From: Alligator mississippiensis
Lineage: Eukaryota > Chordata > Crocodylia > Alligatoridae
Length of the DNA stretch: 64,000 nucleotides
Direction of reading: 5' to 3'
Assembly: GCF_030867095.1 (NCBI RefSeq)
Contig: NC_081824.1
Coordinates: forward strand, 85,332,382 to 85,396,381
Position numbers and translations under genes: made by a program. The notes under the pieces are model-generated. The model did no database searches. It was not told where the DNA came from and worked only from the letters and a program-made list of their open reading frames with translations. Of this stretch, positions 33,089 through 43,769 are shown one piece after another (position 1 is the first letter of the stretch; the number at the start of each line of letters is the position of its first letter).

Positions 33089-36000
33089 CTATTAAAACAA
33101 ATATATATTTTCAGGAGGTGATAAGCAGTTTAAGAAGATCTAAAAATGATTAGAATTTTTTCTCCATTATTTCTAGAAAGAAGCATAGTTTACTAAGATT
33201 TTAAAATTATATGATCATGCTTTTATATGACACAAACTAATATATAACTTTCGTAATTAACATTCAAAAACTTATCTCCCCATAAAAAGGGACCACTTTT
33301 AGGTTCATAAAGAATTTATCAAGGAACAGTGAGATTATGCTGTCAACATGATTTTCACTTCTGTTATTGCTTGGCAAGAAAACAGCAAAATGACAATGCA
33401 GAAACTGCTTCCTTCTACAATGACTGACAAGAATATAGAAAATGTTTAAAGTCTATAACCATTTGTTAGACTTCTGCCTTACTCAAATCAACTTCATTCT
33501 TCTACTATTGTGTTTAGAAAGTACTAAACTTATATTCTTTTTTCTTTTAGTACTAACTTATGTTATCATACCTCAATGGGTATACGAAAAACTCCTATTA
33601 ACGCATACAAGGATTACCTATGTGTACTGAGGAGAAAACAATTCTAAAAATATATATTTTTGGACATTAAACACATTTGAACATTAAGGTGTAATTTGCG
33701 CATCAAAATGGTAAATTTCCCCACTTCTCAGTCAAAAAATAAATAAATAAATTTATGGTAATGATGCCTCATACTGTAAGACTTCACTACAGATGCAAAC
33801 TGTACCACAAACCTTTACCAGGAAACTATAAAGTATTTATAAACTAAATGATTGTCAAGTAATCAGCATTATCAATGTATTAATTCTCCCTTACTAAATG
33901 TACTTGCTCAGTAGTGCAAATTAGTAAGGCTCTACTGTATTACTGTATCTGGTAAAAGGGACACTGGAGTCACAATTAAGCTAATATACCACTCTAGAAA
34001 TGAGTTCTGATGCTTCAACATTTCTGTACATATTAGCCCTTATATCTACTAACAAAATATTCCTCACATTTACAACAGCAAAGTATGCTCCACTCAGGCC
34101 ATATGAAAAAAAGAATGCTATAATGAAGATATCCTTAGAGGTTCAATTTCCAGTTCATCCACTCACAGATTAGAGTCATACTTCTACCTTATGAATATAT
34201 GACCTGGCTTGCGATTAATCTCCTGCCATCCCAAGCCCTTCTTTGTTCATCTTAAAGCCAACAATATACTAAAAGGACTAATCAATAGGTAATTCACCAA
34301 GTTGAACACCATAAATGGGTTTAGGGCCATAAGCAACCCCTTTTGTTGGGATTAGTGCGTTGAACCATTTATTTAGGTCAAAGAAAGACATAGTCCCTGA
34401 ATGGTCAGGGTGCTGCTAACAATGGCAGCAGACATTAATCAATTAGCAGCAGGGTTCAGCTACTTCAAACCCTGGTGTGAAACAATCTCCAGCACACACT
34501 GCTGGAAACAACAGACTGTGTAATTTTGATTGTAGTATTGACAGCCTTTCACTTTAAAAGTCTATTTACATACATATCTACATACATGTACTTTTAGAAA
34601 GATATGGAGAAAAAATAGAATGCCAAAGAATCTGATGTTGGTTTCAGACCACCAAAAACAGACAAAAATCTCAGGACAATTAAAAGAACCATTTTATAAG
34701 ACACATACAGAGGCAAGCAAAAAAGTAAATTTATGTAAAATTATGTAAATCCAGAAAAGGCTTTTATAATATATACTGTAAATACATGTTAATAACATAG
34801 TATATTAATATCAGAGGACCAAGTAGCTCTGCTTTCAAAATTAATCAGGGCAGGATGTATAAGAAATGGCAATTAGACTGTTCAGCTAAATAAAAGGTTT
34901 TCCACAGGTACACAATCAAGTGCTTAGCTGCAATTTTAGTAGAGCTGTTACCTAAACTTTACACTCAAAAGCAAGCACATTTAAAAGCAGCATGAAAGAG
35001 AAAGGTTAGTGGCTGTAATCATTTCTAAAGGATTCTGGTGGCAGACATATTGCTGTAGGCTTTCTTCAATCAAAAAACACATGGTAGTGACACTCCATAA
35101 CAATAGCACGATTAACAGCTGTGGAGTTCCCATGACAGACAATGCTGCTACTGCTTGTATCTGACTGGCACAACTGTCCAATGCTCACAAGACTGAATAG
35201 ATCCACAGATCTGACATTCTCAGTTTGTCACACCATCTATAGACCCGAAAGAGAGAGGAAAAAGAGCTTTTAGTCATAATGTCCCTTGCTGCGCAGCCTG
35301 GAGGTGATAGACTCACTGTTCATAGTAATGCACTATTATGGCAAAACGGGGGTTTAATTGCAGTAAAGGGTGGGGCCAACCTTCACTTACCCAAAGACAA
35401 AGGTGACAGAGTTACTGCACAGACCAATTCATAAGAGAAAACATTTCTCAACATGTTATGTTGTTCTTTTATTGTACTTATAATATCTACTATTTCTAGT
35501 AAAACTATTTAAAGGCCGAGTAACTATGCACATTGATACCACCATAAGGACAGCACATCCAATGATAACAATGACATTTACTCTCATATTTTTGTTAATC
35601 TGTTCCTCAGGAGGAAGAAAGCATCTGAATATTTGCTTTAAAAGGCTTTCCCTTGATTTTATTGCACATCAAGAGTGAGGGAAACATTTTCAATTATTTT
35701 ATACCAGAAGAACAGTATAGTAACTTCCACCCCTGCTGCAACATTAAAAAAACCAAACAAAACCTTTAAGTGGCTCAGCTTCAACAAGGAGAGGGAAGGA
35801 GTGCCTTCCCAGTCTTGAGGTCATGGCACTCTTCTGAGGTGATATTGTGGGTTTGACCTCCATCAGGCTGAGAAAGGCCTAAAACATAGGTCTCACAACC
35901 TGAATAAGTGCTCTACTTACTAAGGTATTGTACACTACTACCTCCCCTCCTTTGGTCACATTTTAAGAGCAAGCCAGTTGCCCGTCATGAAGGAATTAAT

Positions 36001-37399
36001 TAGTTGATTATATGTGGGGGGTTTCAATCCGTAAATCCCAATCATAAGCAGGCATCTAACTTAGGCACTTAAATCCAGGGAAGAGGCAGGGTAGATATGC
36101 ACCTTATAAATTAACTAAATAAGACGTATATAGAGAGAAAGCATAAGCTCTTGTCAAACTAAGTTCACTTCATCAGATACCTGCCTCTCCTTAGAGTTTC
36201 TTTTTGCCTGGCTTTGGCATCCTCCCTTGTTTGGCATGCTGAGCATTGCACATTTCACTCTAGTGCTCAAAAGGTAAGGTGCTAAATAAACTAGTAACAG
36301 AACACATTAAGAAATACTTGCTTTTACAAACTACTCTGTACAGTGTTTCTGCCACTGGGCAAATGAAGGTTGGTCTCACCCTTTACAGTGCATTCTATGG
36401 AGTAAAAGGGGGAAGGATTTAATTAAACCAGGTGTCATTACTTCTGTGATGACTACCAGTGTGCACTACTCTTATCCTGGGGTAAGTGGAAGCTCAACTG
36501 TGGTAACTTACCACAGTTTAACTTCCACTAACTGCAATTTAAGGGCATGCACATGTGCCGTTACTACAGAGCAGCTGATAAGATGGAATCCTTTTACTCT
36601 GTATGTCCGTAGCCTGATTCTCTCTCTTTAAAGCATAGGGAACAGAGGCACCTGAAGTTGTTAATTCCTTTCCTGGAGCAGGAAACCTAACTTCTGTTGC
36701 AGGAACACTCACCATGTTCAAGTCCCTTTGTGATTCTGGTCCTTAATCGATAAAGACATGGATTAACGGATAGCCAGAAGTGTCAAGTGTCAGAAAAATA
36801 GTCCCATCATGTCCAATACACAACAGAATACTGCAGCATACAACTCTAACAGGGGCTGCCTCAGTGCATCCATGGGCTGGCCTATACTACTGCAGCAGTG
36901 AAGCCCAAAAAGGACAGAGCTGAGCATGCCTTGTCCACCCATGCCTGCTGACATACTCCTAGAACTGGGAGTGTACCAATAAAGCAGCTTCAGCATCTAC
37001 TTTCAGGACTGCCAGAAACCATGGGATCAAAAGCAGACATTTGGAGCAGCTTCACTGGTGAAATTCCAGGTTTGGAGCAAATTAGTGAGCCCAAGTGATG
37101 GAGTGTGCTTATCCCCATCTTGTACTGAAGGTACAAAAAAGCCCCATACTCTAGAGAAGGGGGTTCAGGTCAGGCAGAGGCCCAGCCCCCAAAAAATGAA
37201 GTTTACCTTCAAAAGGTGAAGCTTTTGACACAAGAAGTCCAATTTTAAGAAACTAACACTTAAAACAGAGATTTGATAGTTTCCACTTCTTGAACAGAAT
37301 AGAAGAGAAACTATAACTCCCTTGAATAATTGATTACTAAGGATATTGGATTAGTGATCTATACATACTGTATTTATTCAATTTTAAAATGAAAGTTTT
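33089..37399. other. USP45 10-kb intron, distal part
   Basis: Mostly AT-rich unique sequence with an (AAAT)n run near 33735 and the short repeat at 36090. No exon recognised. Confidence 0.4.
36090..36205. mobile_element. Short repeat with GCATAAGCTCTTGTCAAACT motif
   Basis: GGCAGGGTAGATATGCACCT then GCATAAGC and CACTTCATCAGATACCTGCC resembles a common reptilian repeat. The segment at 2275-2345 (GGCAGGGTAGATCTGCACCT) is a second partial copy in the same orientation. Confidence 0.55.
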
Positions 37400-38040
37400 T
37401 TTGCCCCATTTAACATGGGGGAGGGGGGAAGCCCCTCATCTTGGACTCCAGCACAAGGTGGGAGCGGGGCAGACAGTTGCCGTGCTCCCCAACCTGTGCT
37501 GCTTCTCTCCCCTCACTGCAACCCCACTTGCCCCTTGCTCTAGTGTAGGCATGCTAGACCATGGAGCATGGCCCTAGCCTTGTCCCATAGCAGAGGTGCT
37601 AGCCCCATGCTCTATGCCCCAGCCTGAATGTAGACAGAGCTTACCAGCACAGAGCAACAGTAAGCACAAAGGAGGGGCAGAGGCTTCAGGGGAGAGGAAG
37701 ATGGGGGGGAAGAAGGATGGGGACTTGAGCCTGTTGGCAGGGAGGGGCACAAGCAGTGTAGGGGGAAGACACGTGGAAGGCAGGAAGGGCTGCAGGCACA
37801 AGGGAGAGGTAAGTGGGGGGGAAAGGTGGTAGGGGACAAGGTGCCCACCCCTCCAACTGCCTCCACACCAAATGTCCCCTACCACCTGCTACTTCCTGCC
37901 TACCTCTTACTACTCCTACCACTGACTGCCCCCGCACTGTTTCCCCCACCACCTGTCCTCCACACCCTGCCACCTGCCCCCTTACTACTCCCCTCCTTGT
38001 TGAGTGTCCCCCCACCACCTGCAGTATTGGTGGTAAGGTA
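37400..38040. repeat. GC-rich low-complexity block next to the CR1 3' end
   Basis: G-rich then CCACCACCTGCC-rich sequence directly at the 3' end of the minus-strand CR1. Degenerate CCCCACCACCTG units recur from 37860 to 38020. ORFs on both strands are compositional. Confidence 0.55.
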
Positions 38041-38045
38041 TCAAT

Positions 38046-41020
38046 TTCATAGATTTCATAGATTTCATAGACATTAGGGCTGGAAGGGACCTCGGAAGAT
38101 CATCGAGTCCAGCCCCCCGCCCAAAGGGCAGGACGTCAGCTGGGGTCATAGGATCCCAGCAAGATAAGCATCCAGTTTCATCTTGAAGGTGTTCAATGAA
38201 GGCGCTTGAACAACCTCCGGCGGCAGGCTGTTCCAGACCTTGGGGGCTCAGACAGTAAAGAAATTCTTCCTTATGTCCAGCCTGAAACAATCTTGTAGTA
38301 GTTTGTGACCATTCGTCCTCGTCATCCCTTGGGGCGCTCTGGTGAACAAACGTTCCCCTAGATGCTGGTGATCACCCCTGATAAACTTGTAGGTGGCCAT
38401 CAGATCACCCGAGCCTGCGCTTTTCCAGGCTAAAGAGCCCCAGGGCTCTCAGCCTGTCATCGTAGGGTCTGCTTCCCTGACCCCTGATCATGTGCGTGGC
38501 TCTTCTCTGGACTCTCTCAAGCTTCTCCACATCCTTTTTGAATTGTGGAGCCCAAAACTGGACGCAGTACTCCAGCTGCGGCCTCACTAAGGCCGAGTAC
38601 AGGGGGAGAATGACGTCCCGGGATTTGCTTGAGAAGCATCTATGGATGCAAGCCAGCATTTTGGTCGCTTTACTAGCCGCAGCATCGCATTGCAGGCTCA
38701 TGTTCATCTTGTGGTCAATGATGACCCCCAAGTCTCTTTCTTCCATAGTGCTAACCAACATAGCACTGCCGAGCCTATAAGGATGCTGCGGGGTTTTTTT
38801 CCCAAGGTGGAGAACCTTGCATTTATCGGCGTTGAACACCATCAGATTCTCATCCGCCCACTTGCTGAGCCTGTCCAGGTCAGCCTGGATCACCCGCCTG
38901 TCTTCTGGCATGGATGCTTTGCCCCAAAGTTTGGTGTCATCGGCGAACTTGGCCAGTCCGCTTCTGACTCCAGTGTCCACATCGTTAATGAAGATGTTGA
39001 ACAGTATGGGTCCAAGGACAGAGCCCTGGGGGACCCCACTGGTCACAGGACACCACGATGAGTGACTTCCATCAATGACTACCCTCTGGGTCCGACCCCG
39101 GAGCCAATTTTCCAGCCAGTGGATCGTGGGGGACCCAAGGCAACAATTGGCCAGTTTCTCCAAGAGACGATCATGGGACACCAGATCGAAGGCTTTTTTG
39201 AAGTCAAGATATATGACATCAATCTCATCTCCCTTGTCCAGGTGATAGGTCACCTGGTCGTAGAAGGAAATGAGATTGGTCAAGCAAGACCTACCCGCAA
39301 CAAACCTGTGCTGGCTATCCCTTAAGATGTTGGCGTCGGCCAGTCCATTAAGGATGGCCTCCTTAATAAACTTTTCTAAGATCTTCCCCGGGATAGAAGT
39401 CAGGCTGATGGGCCTATAGTTAGCTGGATCCACTTTCCTCCCTTTCTTGAAGATAGGCACCACGTTGGCCTTCTTCCAGTCTTCGGGCACTACACCAGAG
39501 TGCCAAGAGTTTTCAAAGATCCGCGCTAGAGGCTGGGCTATGATGCTCGCCAGCTCCTTGAGTACCCTGGGGTGAAGATTGTCAGGGCCGGCTGACTTGA
39601 AGGTATCCAGCTTCTCAAGATGTTCCTTCACAAAGTCAGCATTAATGGAGGGCAGGGGATCACCCTCACCCGGACTTCCCGGCCCTGTAGCAGGTACAGG
39701 CGTCCCATGGGGCTGATGAAAGACCGACGCAAAGTACCTATTTAATAGGTTGGCTTTTTCCTGGGCGTCAGTTGTCAGTTGCCCCATCTGGTTCAGCAGG
39801 GGTCCAACGTTGCCCCTGCTTTTCCTCCGGCTCCCCACGTATCTGAAAAAGGACTTTTTATTGTCCTTGATGCTCAAAGCTAGCTGGAGTTCAGTTGCAG
39901 CCTTGGCTTTCCTGGTCTGCTCCCTACAGGACCGGACCAGTGCAGAATAATCCTCCTTGGAGGTGACTCCCATCCTCCATCCTTTGTAGGCCTTTTTTTT
40001 TAGCCTCAGGAGGTCTGCTAGGTCCCTGGAGAGCCAGGGGGGCTGCTGTGCCCTCTTGCTGCCTTTCCTCCGAGATGGAATAGACTTAGTTTGTGCATTG
40101 AGGATCGCTCCCTTGAGGAGCAACCACTCTTCTTGAACTCCCCTCTCCCTGCGGTCACAGTCCCTTAGGGCCTCACTGACAAGCCTCCTGAGCTTGTCAA
40201 AGTCGGCTTTCCTGAAGTCAAGGACTTGCGTGTTGCTGACCGACTTGCCAGCTTTTCGGCGGATGGTGAAGGTGATCAGCTCGTGGTCGCTGTCACCCAG
40301 CTTCCCATCGATCACTAGGTCGTCGACTAGGTCCTCCCCAGTAGCCAGCACCAGGTCGAGCAGCGCTTTGCCTCTCGTTGGCCCATAGACTTCTTGAGCC
40401 AGGTAGAGGTCATCCACGCACGAGAGGAAGCTCTGCGACCGCTCAGATTTTGCTGAGCGATCCTCCCACGAGATGTCTGGGTAATTGAAGTCACCCATGA
40501 CAACCATGGTCCTGGAGCAAGCTGCCTCAGCCAGTTCCTGGGCAAACTCCTGGTCTAGCTCAGGACTTTGGGTGGGAGGTCTGTAATAGACTCCCACCAT
40601 TGTGTCCCCTGTGCCGTGTTCCCCACAGATTTTAACCCAGAGGGTCTCCAGCCGTCCACCCTGGTCGCCAATATCGGCTTGCAGGGGCGCATAGCTTTCC
40701 TTAACATAGAGAGCTACACCCCCGCCCCTTTTCTCTACACGATCCCTCCTGTACAGGGTATAGCCATCTATCCCCGTGGTCCAGTCATGGGTGGAGTCCC
40801 ACCAGGTCTCCGTGATCCCTATGACATCGTAACTGTTTGCACTGAGCAGGAGGATGAGCTCCTCCTGCTTATTCCCCAAGCTCCTGGCATTTGTGTACAG
40901 GCAGGCAAGCGCCCCCTGGGGGGCTCCTTCCTTGCCCACAGATTTTACCAGGGCTGGGGCTGGGGCGGGCTCCCTTGAGTGCCATGATCCGCTGGCTTTG
41001 CAAGGAAACAACCCTTCAAT
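38046..41020 (-). mobile_element. CR1 LINE, minus strand, long endonuclease-RT ORF
   Basis: A CR1-type non-LTR retrotransposon inserted in the 10-kb USP45 intron in the same orientation as the gene. The 3' end at 38046-38075 is a run of TCTATGAAA-like units. The 5' end lies just past the start of ORF2, so ORF1 is lost. The element is flanked at 41086 by an unrelated Tigger-like MITE. Its length and long open frame suggest a fairly young copy. Confidence 0.93.
38405..41011 (-). CDS. CR1 ORF2: AP endonuclease plus reverse transcriptase (frameshifted near C-terminus)
   Basis: An 868-codon open frame. The endonuclease comes first (roughly residues 40-240), with LYTNARSLGNKQEEL, ITETWWDS, VMGDFNYPDISW and GDSDHELITF carrying the usual APE catalytic residues. 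The reverse transcriptase follows (roughly 470-740) with [46 protein letters not shown] (motif A Asp), [18 protein letters not shown] (motif B) and [10 protein letters not shown] (motif C). One change stands out: QHRFVAGRS, where the usual residue is Gly (QHGF). The frame ends at LFSLEKRRLG then a stop, from an indel near 38405. The normal C-terminal region continues in another frame to about 38100, so the copy is probably inactive. Confidence 0.93.
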   Translation of the reverse strand: MFPCKASGSWHSREPAPAPALVKSVGKEGAPQGALACLYTNARSLGNKQEELILLLSANSYDVIGITETWWDSTHDWTTGIDGYTLYRRDRVEKRGGGVALYVKESYAPLQADIGDQGGRLETLWVKICGEHGTGDTMVGVYYRPPTQSPELDQEFAQELAEAACSRTMVVMGDFNYPDISWEDRSAKSERSQSFLSCVDDLYLAQEVYGPTRGKALLDLVLATGEDLVDDLVIDGKLGDSDHELITFTIRRKAGKSVSNTQVLDFRKADFDKLRRLVSEALRDCDRRERGVQEEWLLLKGAILNAQTKSIPSRRKGSKRAQQPPWLSRDLADLLRLKKKAYKGWRMGVTSKEDYSALVRSCREQTRKAKAATELQLALSIKDNKKSFFRYVGSRRKSRGNVGPLLNQMGQLTTDAQEKANLLNRYFASVFHQPHGTPVPATGPGSPGEGDPLPSINADFVKEHLEKLDTFKSAGPDNLHPRVLKELASIIAQPLARIFENSWHSGVVPEDWKKANVVPIFKKGRKVDPANYRPISLTSIPGKILEKFIKEAILNGLADANILRDSQHRFVAGRSCLTNLISFYDQVTYHLDKGDEIDVIYLDFKKAFDLVSHDRLLEKLANCCLGSPTIHWLENWLRGRTQRVVIDGSHSSWCPVTSGVPQGSVLGPILFNIFINDVDTGVRSGLAKFADDTKLWGKASMPEDRRVIQADLDRLSKWADENLMVFNADKCKVLHLGKKTPQHPYRLGSAMLVSTMEERDLGVIIDHKMNMSLQCDAAASKATKMLACIHRCFSSKSRDVILPLYSALVRPQLEYCVQFWAPQFKKDVEKLERVQRRATHMIRGQGSRPYDDRLRALGLFSLEKRRLG

Positions 41021-41085
41021 AATTAGATACTATACACTGAGAAGTATAACAAATTTATACATTTTCTATGTATAGAATCTAATTA

Positions 41086-41579
41086 CAGGTTTCCCTCACT
41101 TTATGCGGGTTCCGTATGTGCGAATTTGTTCTTATATGATGACCCTTTTTATACCAAAAATTCGTTATATGCAAGATAAATTCAATCTTATGTGATCGAT
41201 GTGGCGGAACCCTGTGGTCAGCTGCTTTGTGCAGTGCATTGTGGGAGTGATGCGCACCAAAATATCGTCTTCTGTTTGGATCTGTGCTCCCGCTTGTTGT
41301 CTGCGACACGTGTTTCTGTAGTTGCCATCCTCATTATGATAGTGCCTTGTGTTTGTGTGTACTGTCTGCTGTTGGCGAGTACCAAAATTGTCTTGTAAAA
41401 GTGGTAGAAATGGGTCTAGGAATCAGTACCAGTCAAGGTACTGTATCAGTATCAGTATCAGTCAAGGTCTTGGAATGTATCCCTATTTGTTACATTGTAA
41501 AGTGGGTTCCCTTTATGCGAATTTGAGTTATGGGCTGTTTTCCAGGAACACATGTACAGCATAAAGAAGGGGAAACCTG
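41086..41579. mobile_element. Tigger/pogo-like MITE, copy 1 (494 bp)
   Basis: Terminal inverted repeats of about 21 bp: CAGGTTTCCCTCACTTTATGC at the left and the matching GCATAAAGAAGGGGAAACCTG at the right. TA dinucleotides flank both ends (41084-41085 and 41580-41581), the target duplication of Tc1/mariner/pogo transposons. No transposase frame is present. Compared with copy 2 at 50037, it has an internal TATCAG expansion at about 41437-41463. Confidence 0.88.
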
Positions 41580-41714
41580 TACAAGGGGAGTTGTCTTAAA
41601 TTCAGGGCCATCAAGGATTCAGATAAATATGGTAATACATGTCTCAGATGGCCAAAGCCGACTAGAGGTGATTCAATAATTACTCGTTTGTCGGGGCGGG
41701 CTGGTGAATAGAGA

Positions 41715-42214
41715 GGCCGAGAAAGCTTTATGGTTGTAAAACTTTACTTACGTCGCTTGCTGTTGCGACGAAAATGGTCCGGTCGTCTGAACAACTACAT
41801 TAGTTGTTCCAGCTGGCAGGGCTCAGGCCAGCACGTCCGTCTACAAATCGGGCCGGCAGGGAAAAGGATACGTCTGGGATTGCGCTCGGCGACAGGGAGA
41901 AGAATCGATAGGTGATCAGTCTATCGATTAGCTCAGCCACAAGTCAGATCTCTTCAGAAGCACTCTGCAGCGTGCTTAAAGTTCTCCGACTTGGTCGCGC
42001 GAAATTTTAAACGGCTAGCCAGCCAATTACTAGCCGCCACGTGTGCATAATTTAGAGCTGGCCAATAGCGGGACACAAATTTACATTCGAATAGCGGGAA
42101 CTCTCTTGCACCGGGGGTTTTCTGCAGCAACAGAAAACCTCTTACTTTGCAAGAGGCTCTCATGTGGCGGGAAAACTCCACCATGCCGAGGCACCAAAAT
42201 CACTGGGTTGTGAC
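41715..42214. other. CpG-rich hairpin block flanked by 8-bp direct repeats; origin unknown
   Basis: A 500-bp block with many more CG dinucleotides than the surrounding intron. AATAGAGA flanks it exactly (41707-41714 and 42215-42222). It holds a series of perfect short stems: 41789-41797/41801-41809, 41903-41911/41921-41929, 42012-42018/42030-42036, 42116-42124/42131-42139 and 42103-42110/42148-42155. CCAAT motifs (42023 and 42062) and three E2F-like sites (41997-42004, 42094-42100, 42166-42175) are present, with a GC box just outside at 41694. The minus strand begins TGTCACAACC as an LTR might, but no matching CA end is seen. A solo LTR or a non-autonomous transposon are both possible. Confidence 0.5.
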
Positions 42215-42220
42215 AATAGA

Positions 42221-42291
42221 GATGTGATTTACCATTATATATAAGAAATGCAAATATTCCTTAGCTATAATGGTAAATCAGTGATAACATC
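42221..42291. repeat. Inverted repeat with perfect 14-bp arms
   Basis: GATTTACCATTATA at 42226-42239 pairs exactly with TATAATGGTAAATC at 42266-42279, and GATGT/ACATC pairs further out. It is immediately next to the hairpin block. Confidence 0.85.
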
Positions 42292-43113
42292 TGGCCTCTC
42301 AGGCAGATGCACACCTTTGGGGAGGAAGTTATCTGAATACTATATACATGATCCCTGACCATTGAATAGAAAAATATTCTCTATTGAGAACTCCTCCTCT
42401 AGGAGGAAAAGCTGCTCGATACAGACCTCTAGTGAGAGACTGATGCTACATTTTAGTCAGAAGTGTAGGATTAGATCTTACTCTAGTTTTTATGGTTATT
42501 TTCTAATATGTCTCTTTCAATCTTCTTACTATTTATGTGATTTTCTTGCTTATGTAATAGATCTTTTTGCTATTTCTTATATCTTAGTAATTGTCTATGG
42601 TCAGTGTGATTTCAGAACAAATGATATCTACAAGCTAGTTACACCTAGGGGAGTTAGGATGTACAGTTTTATGCAAACCTAGAAGAGTACAAGTCATCAT
42701 CTGGTAAGATGGCTTCTACTGGAGCTGCAAAGGCCTCGACTGAGACAGGCGGAACTAAGGTATACTAGGGTAAGAAGTTACTTCAGGGGCAAATCTTAAG
42801 TTGGTTCTCCACAGCTAAGCAGCAGAATGGTGAAGACAGGTTTGGAGTTTCAACTGTCCCATAAAATACTGTTAACCAAAGTTACTATATAAAATTGTGA
42901 CAACTTACTTATAATCAGCAGTTTTGAAATACTTAAGTGAAAATGCATCAATTTAACTGTCTTTTCAGAAGCCAACTTTACATTTAGTGGTAGAAGCAAA
43001 CCTCAGCAATGTATGTACCAATCAGACATAGAGAATATGAAGTAAATTAAAACATGGATATTCAATCTAAAATTAATCCAAGTTACTTCCCTGAAAATAT
43101 ATAAAGATTTTAC
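42292..43113. other. USP45 intronic sequence near the hairpin block
   Basis: Contains a 106-codon plus-strand ORF (42362-42682) with Tyr/Phe-rich content and no domain, and ATGGCTTCTACTGGAGCTGC at 42710 opening a 19-codon frame. No family recognised. Confidence 0.35.
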
Positions 43114-43201
43114 CTTTGTTTCTTCTGTTCTCATTGCATCCAACAAGTAGTGGAGAAGCTCTTGGCTATCCTGCTGTTGGAAACCCTTAAACCGAGGGGC
43201 C
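43114..43201 (-). CDS. USP45: USP45 coding exon (first visible): QQQDSQELL motif
   Basis: An 88-bp exon. Its first base completes a codon begun in an upstream exon; 29 codons follow, starting [20 protein letters not shown] and ending EETK. The acceptor is TTTTTTCATAG and the donor is AAG|GTAAAA. The QQQDSQELL stretch is the conserved USP block after the catalytic Cys box that helps shape the active site. The exon starts in phase 2 (two bases upstream, one here), so its true upstream neighbour must end with two bases of a codon. I found no such exon between 43202 and 64000. Confidence 0.93.
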
Positions 43202-43567
43202 CTATGAAAAAAGTAGAAGTTTAAAATGACTTTACTACTACTAAAAGGCAGCTGTATGCTACTGATGAGCTAGCTTAGGAATGTCAGTCACCAACTCGGA
43301 GCGCACCCACATCTGATATTATATTATTTAATTTACTACACACCACTTTATTCCATTTCTGAAAAAAATATTAACATTAAATATATAACATTAAATTACT
43401 GAAAGTCAGGAGGATCCAAATGTATTTCTAAACCATATGAAGATCAGTAAAATGGTGGAAAAAAAAATCAAATGCTTTCAGGGACATTCTTTTGTGGATA
43501 CCAGGACCACTAGATTTGGTCATCTACATGGTCATTTAAGTCTCCAGAGTGCCACTTACACACAGGA

Positions 43568-43769
43568 TTCCTGGGTGTGCACATAGCTACTCACATTCAT
43601 AAGGCTACATGAGCAAGAACACAGTTGTCAATCTGAGCATAAGTTGCATTTTTGGGACTTAAAAACCATGCAGAAGTGTCTGGAGAAGAACAGAATACCT
43701 ACACTTTTGACCATGCTCATATATTCTTCTCGTAATTACGGTGCATTAATGAGCATGTAGACACACCCA
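43568..43769. mobile_element. Small MITE, CTGGGTGTGCACATAG ends
   Basis: Left end CTGGGTGTGCACATAGCTAC and right end GAGCATGTAGACACACCCA are imperfect inverted repeats, and GGTGCATTAATGAGC in the interior links it to the 25.3-kb element. No clear target duplication. Confidence 0.55.

Larger units (their letters stand above)
9357..43201 (-). other. USP45: USP45 gene, 3' part: ten coding exons plus introns
   Basis: Partial gene locus. Ten exons join in frame from 43201 down to the TAA at 9357-9359, giving 1624 coding nt. Each junction has AG/GT splice sites and compatible phases. USP45 is a cysteine deubiquitinase of the USP family; the human enzyme is known to act on ERCC1 in the XPF-ERCC1 repair nuclease. 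The translated exons follow the human USP45 order and differ from the paralogue USP16, for example in AYGREGVKMNFIDRIF and [14 protein letters not shown]. The zf-UBP domain and the Cys box are not found in the window, so the 5' half should lie above 64000. There are no internal stops or frameshifts, so the gene looks functional. Confidence 0.95.

Noticed and set aside
38490-41075. Plus-strand ORFs of 62-139 codons across the CR1
   Set aside because: They are antisense shadows of the CR1 endonuclease-RT frame on the minus strand.
41695-42214. CpG-rich block as the USP45 promoter CpG island
   Set aside because: It lies inside an intron, downstream of at least one catalytic exon, while the N-terminal half of the gene is still further upstream.
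42362-42682. 106-codon plus-strand ORF near the hairpin block
   Set aside because: AT-rich, Phe/Tyr/Ile-rich composition with no motif; I could not link it to any retroelement protein.
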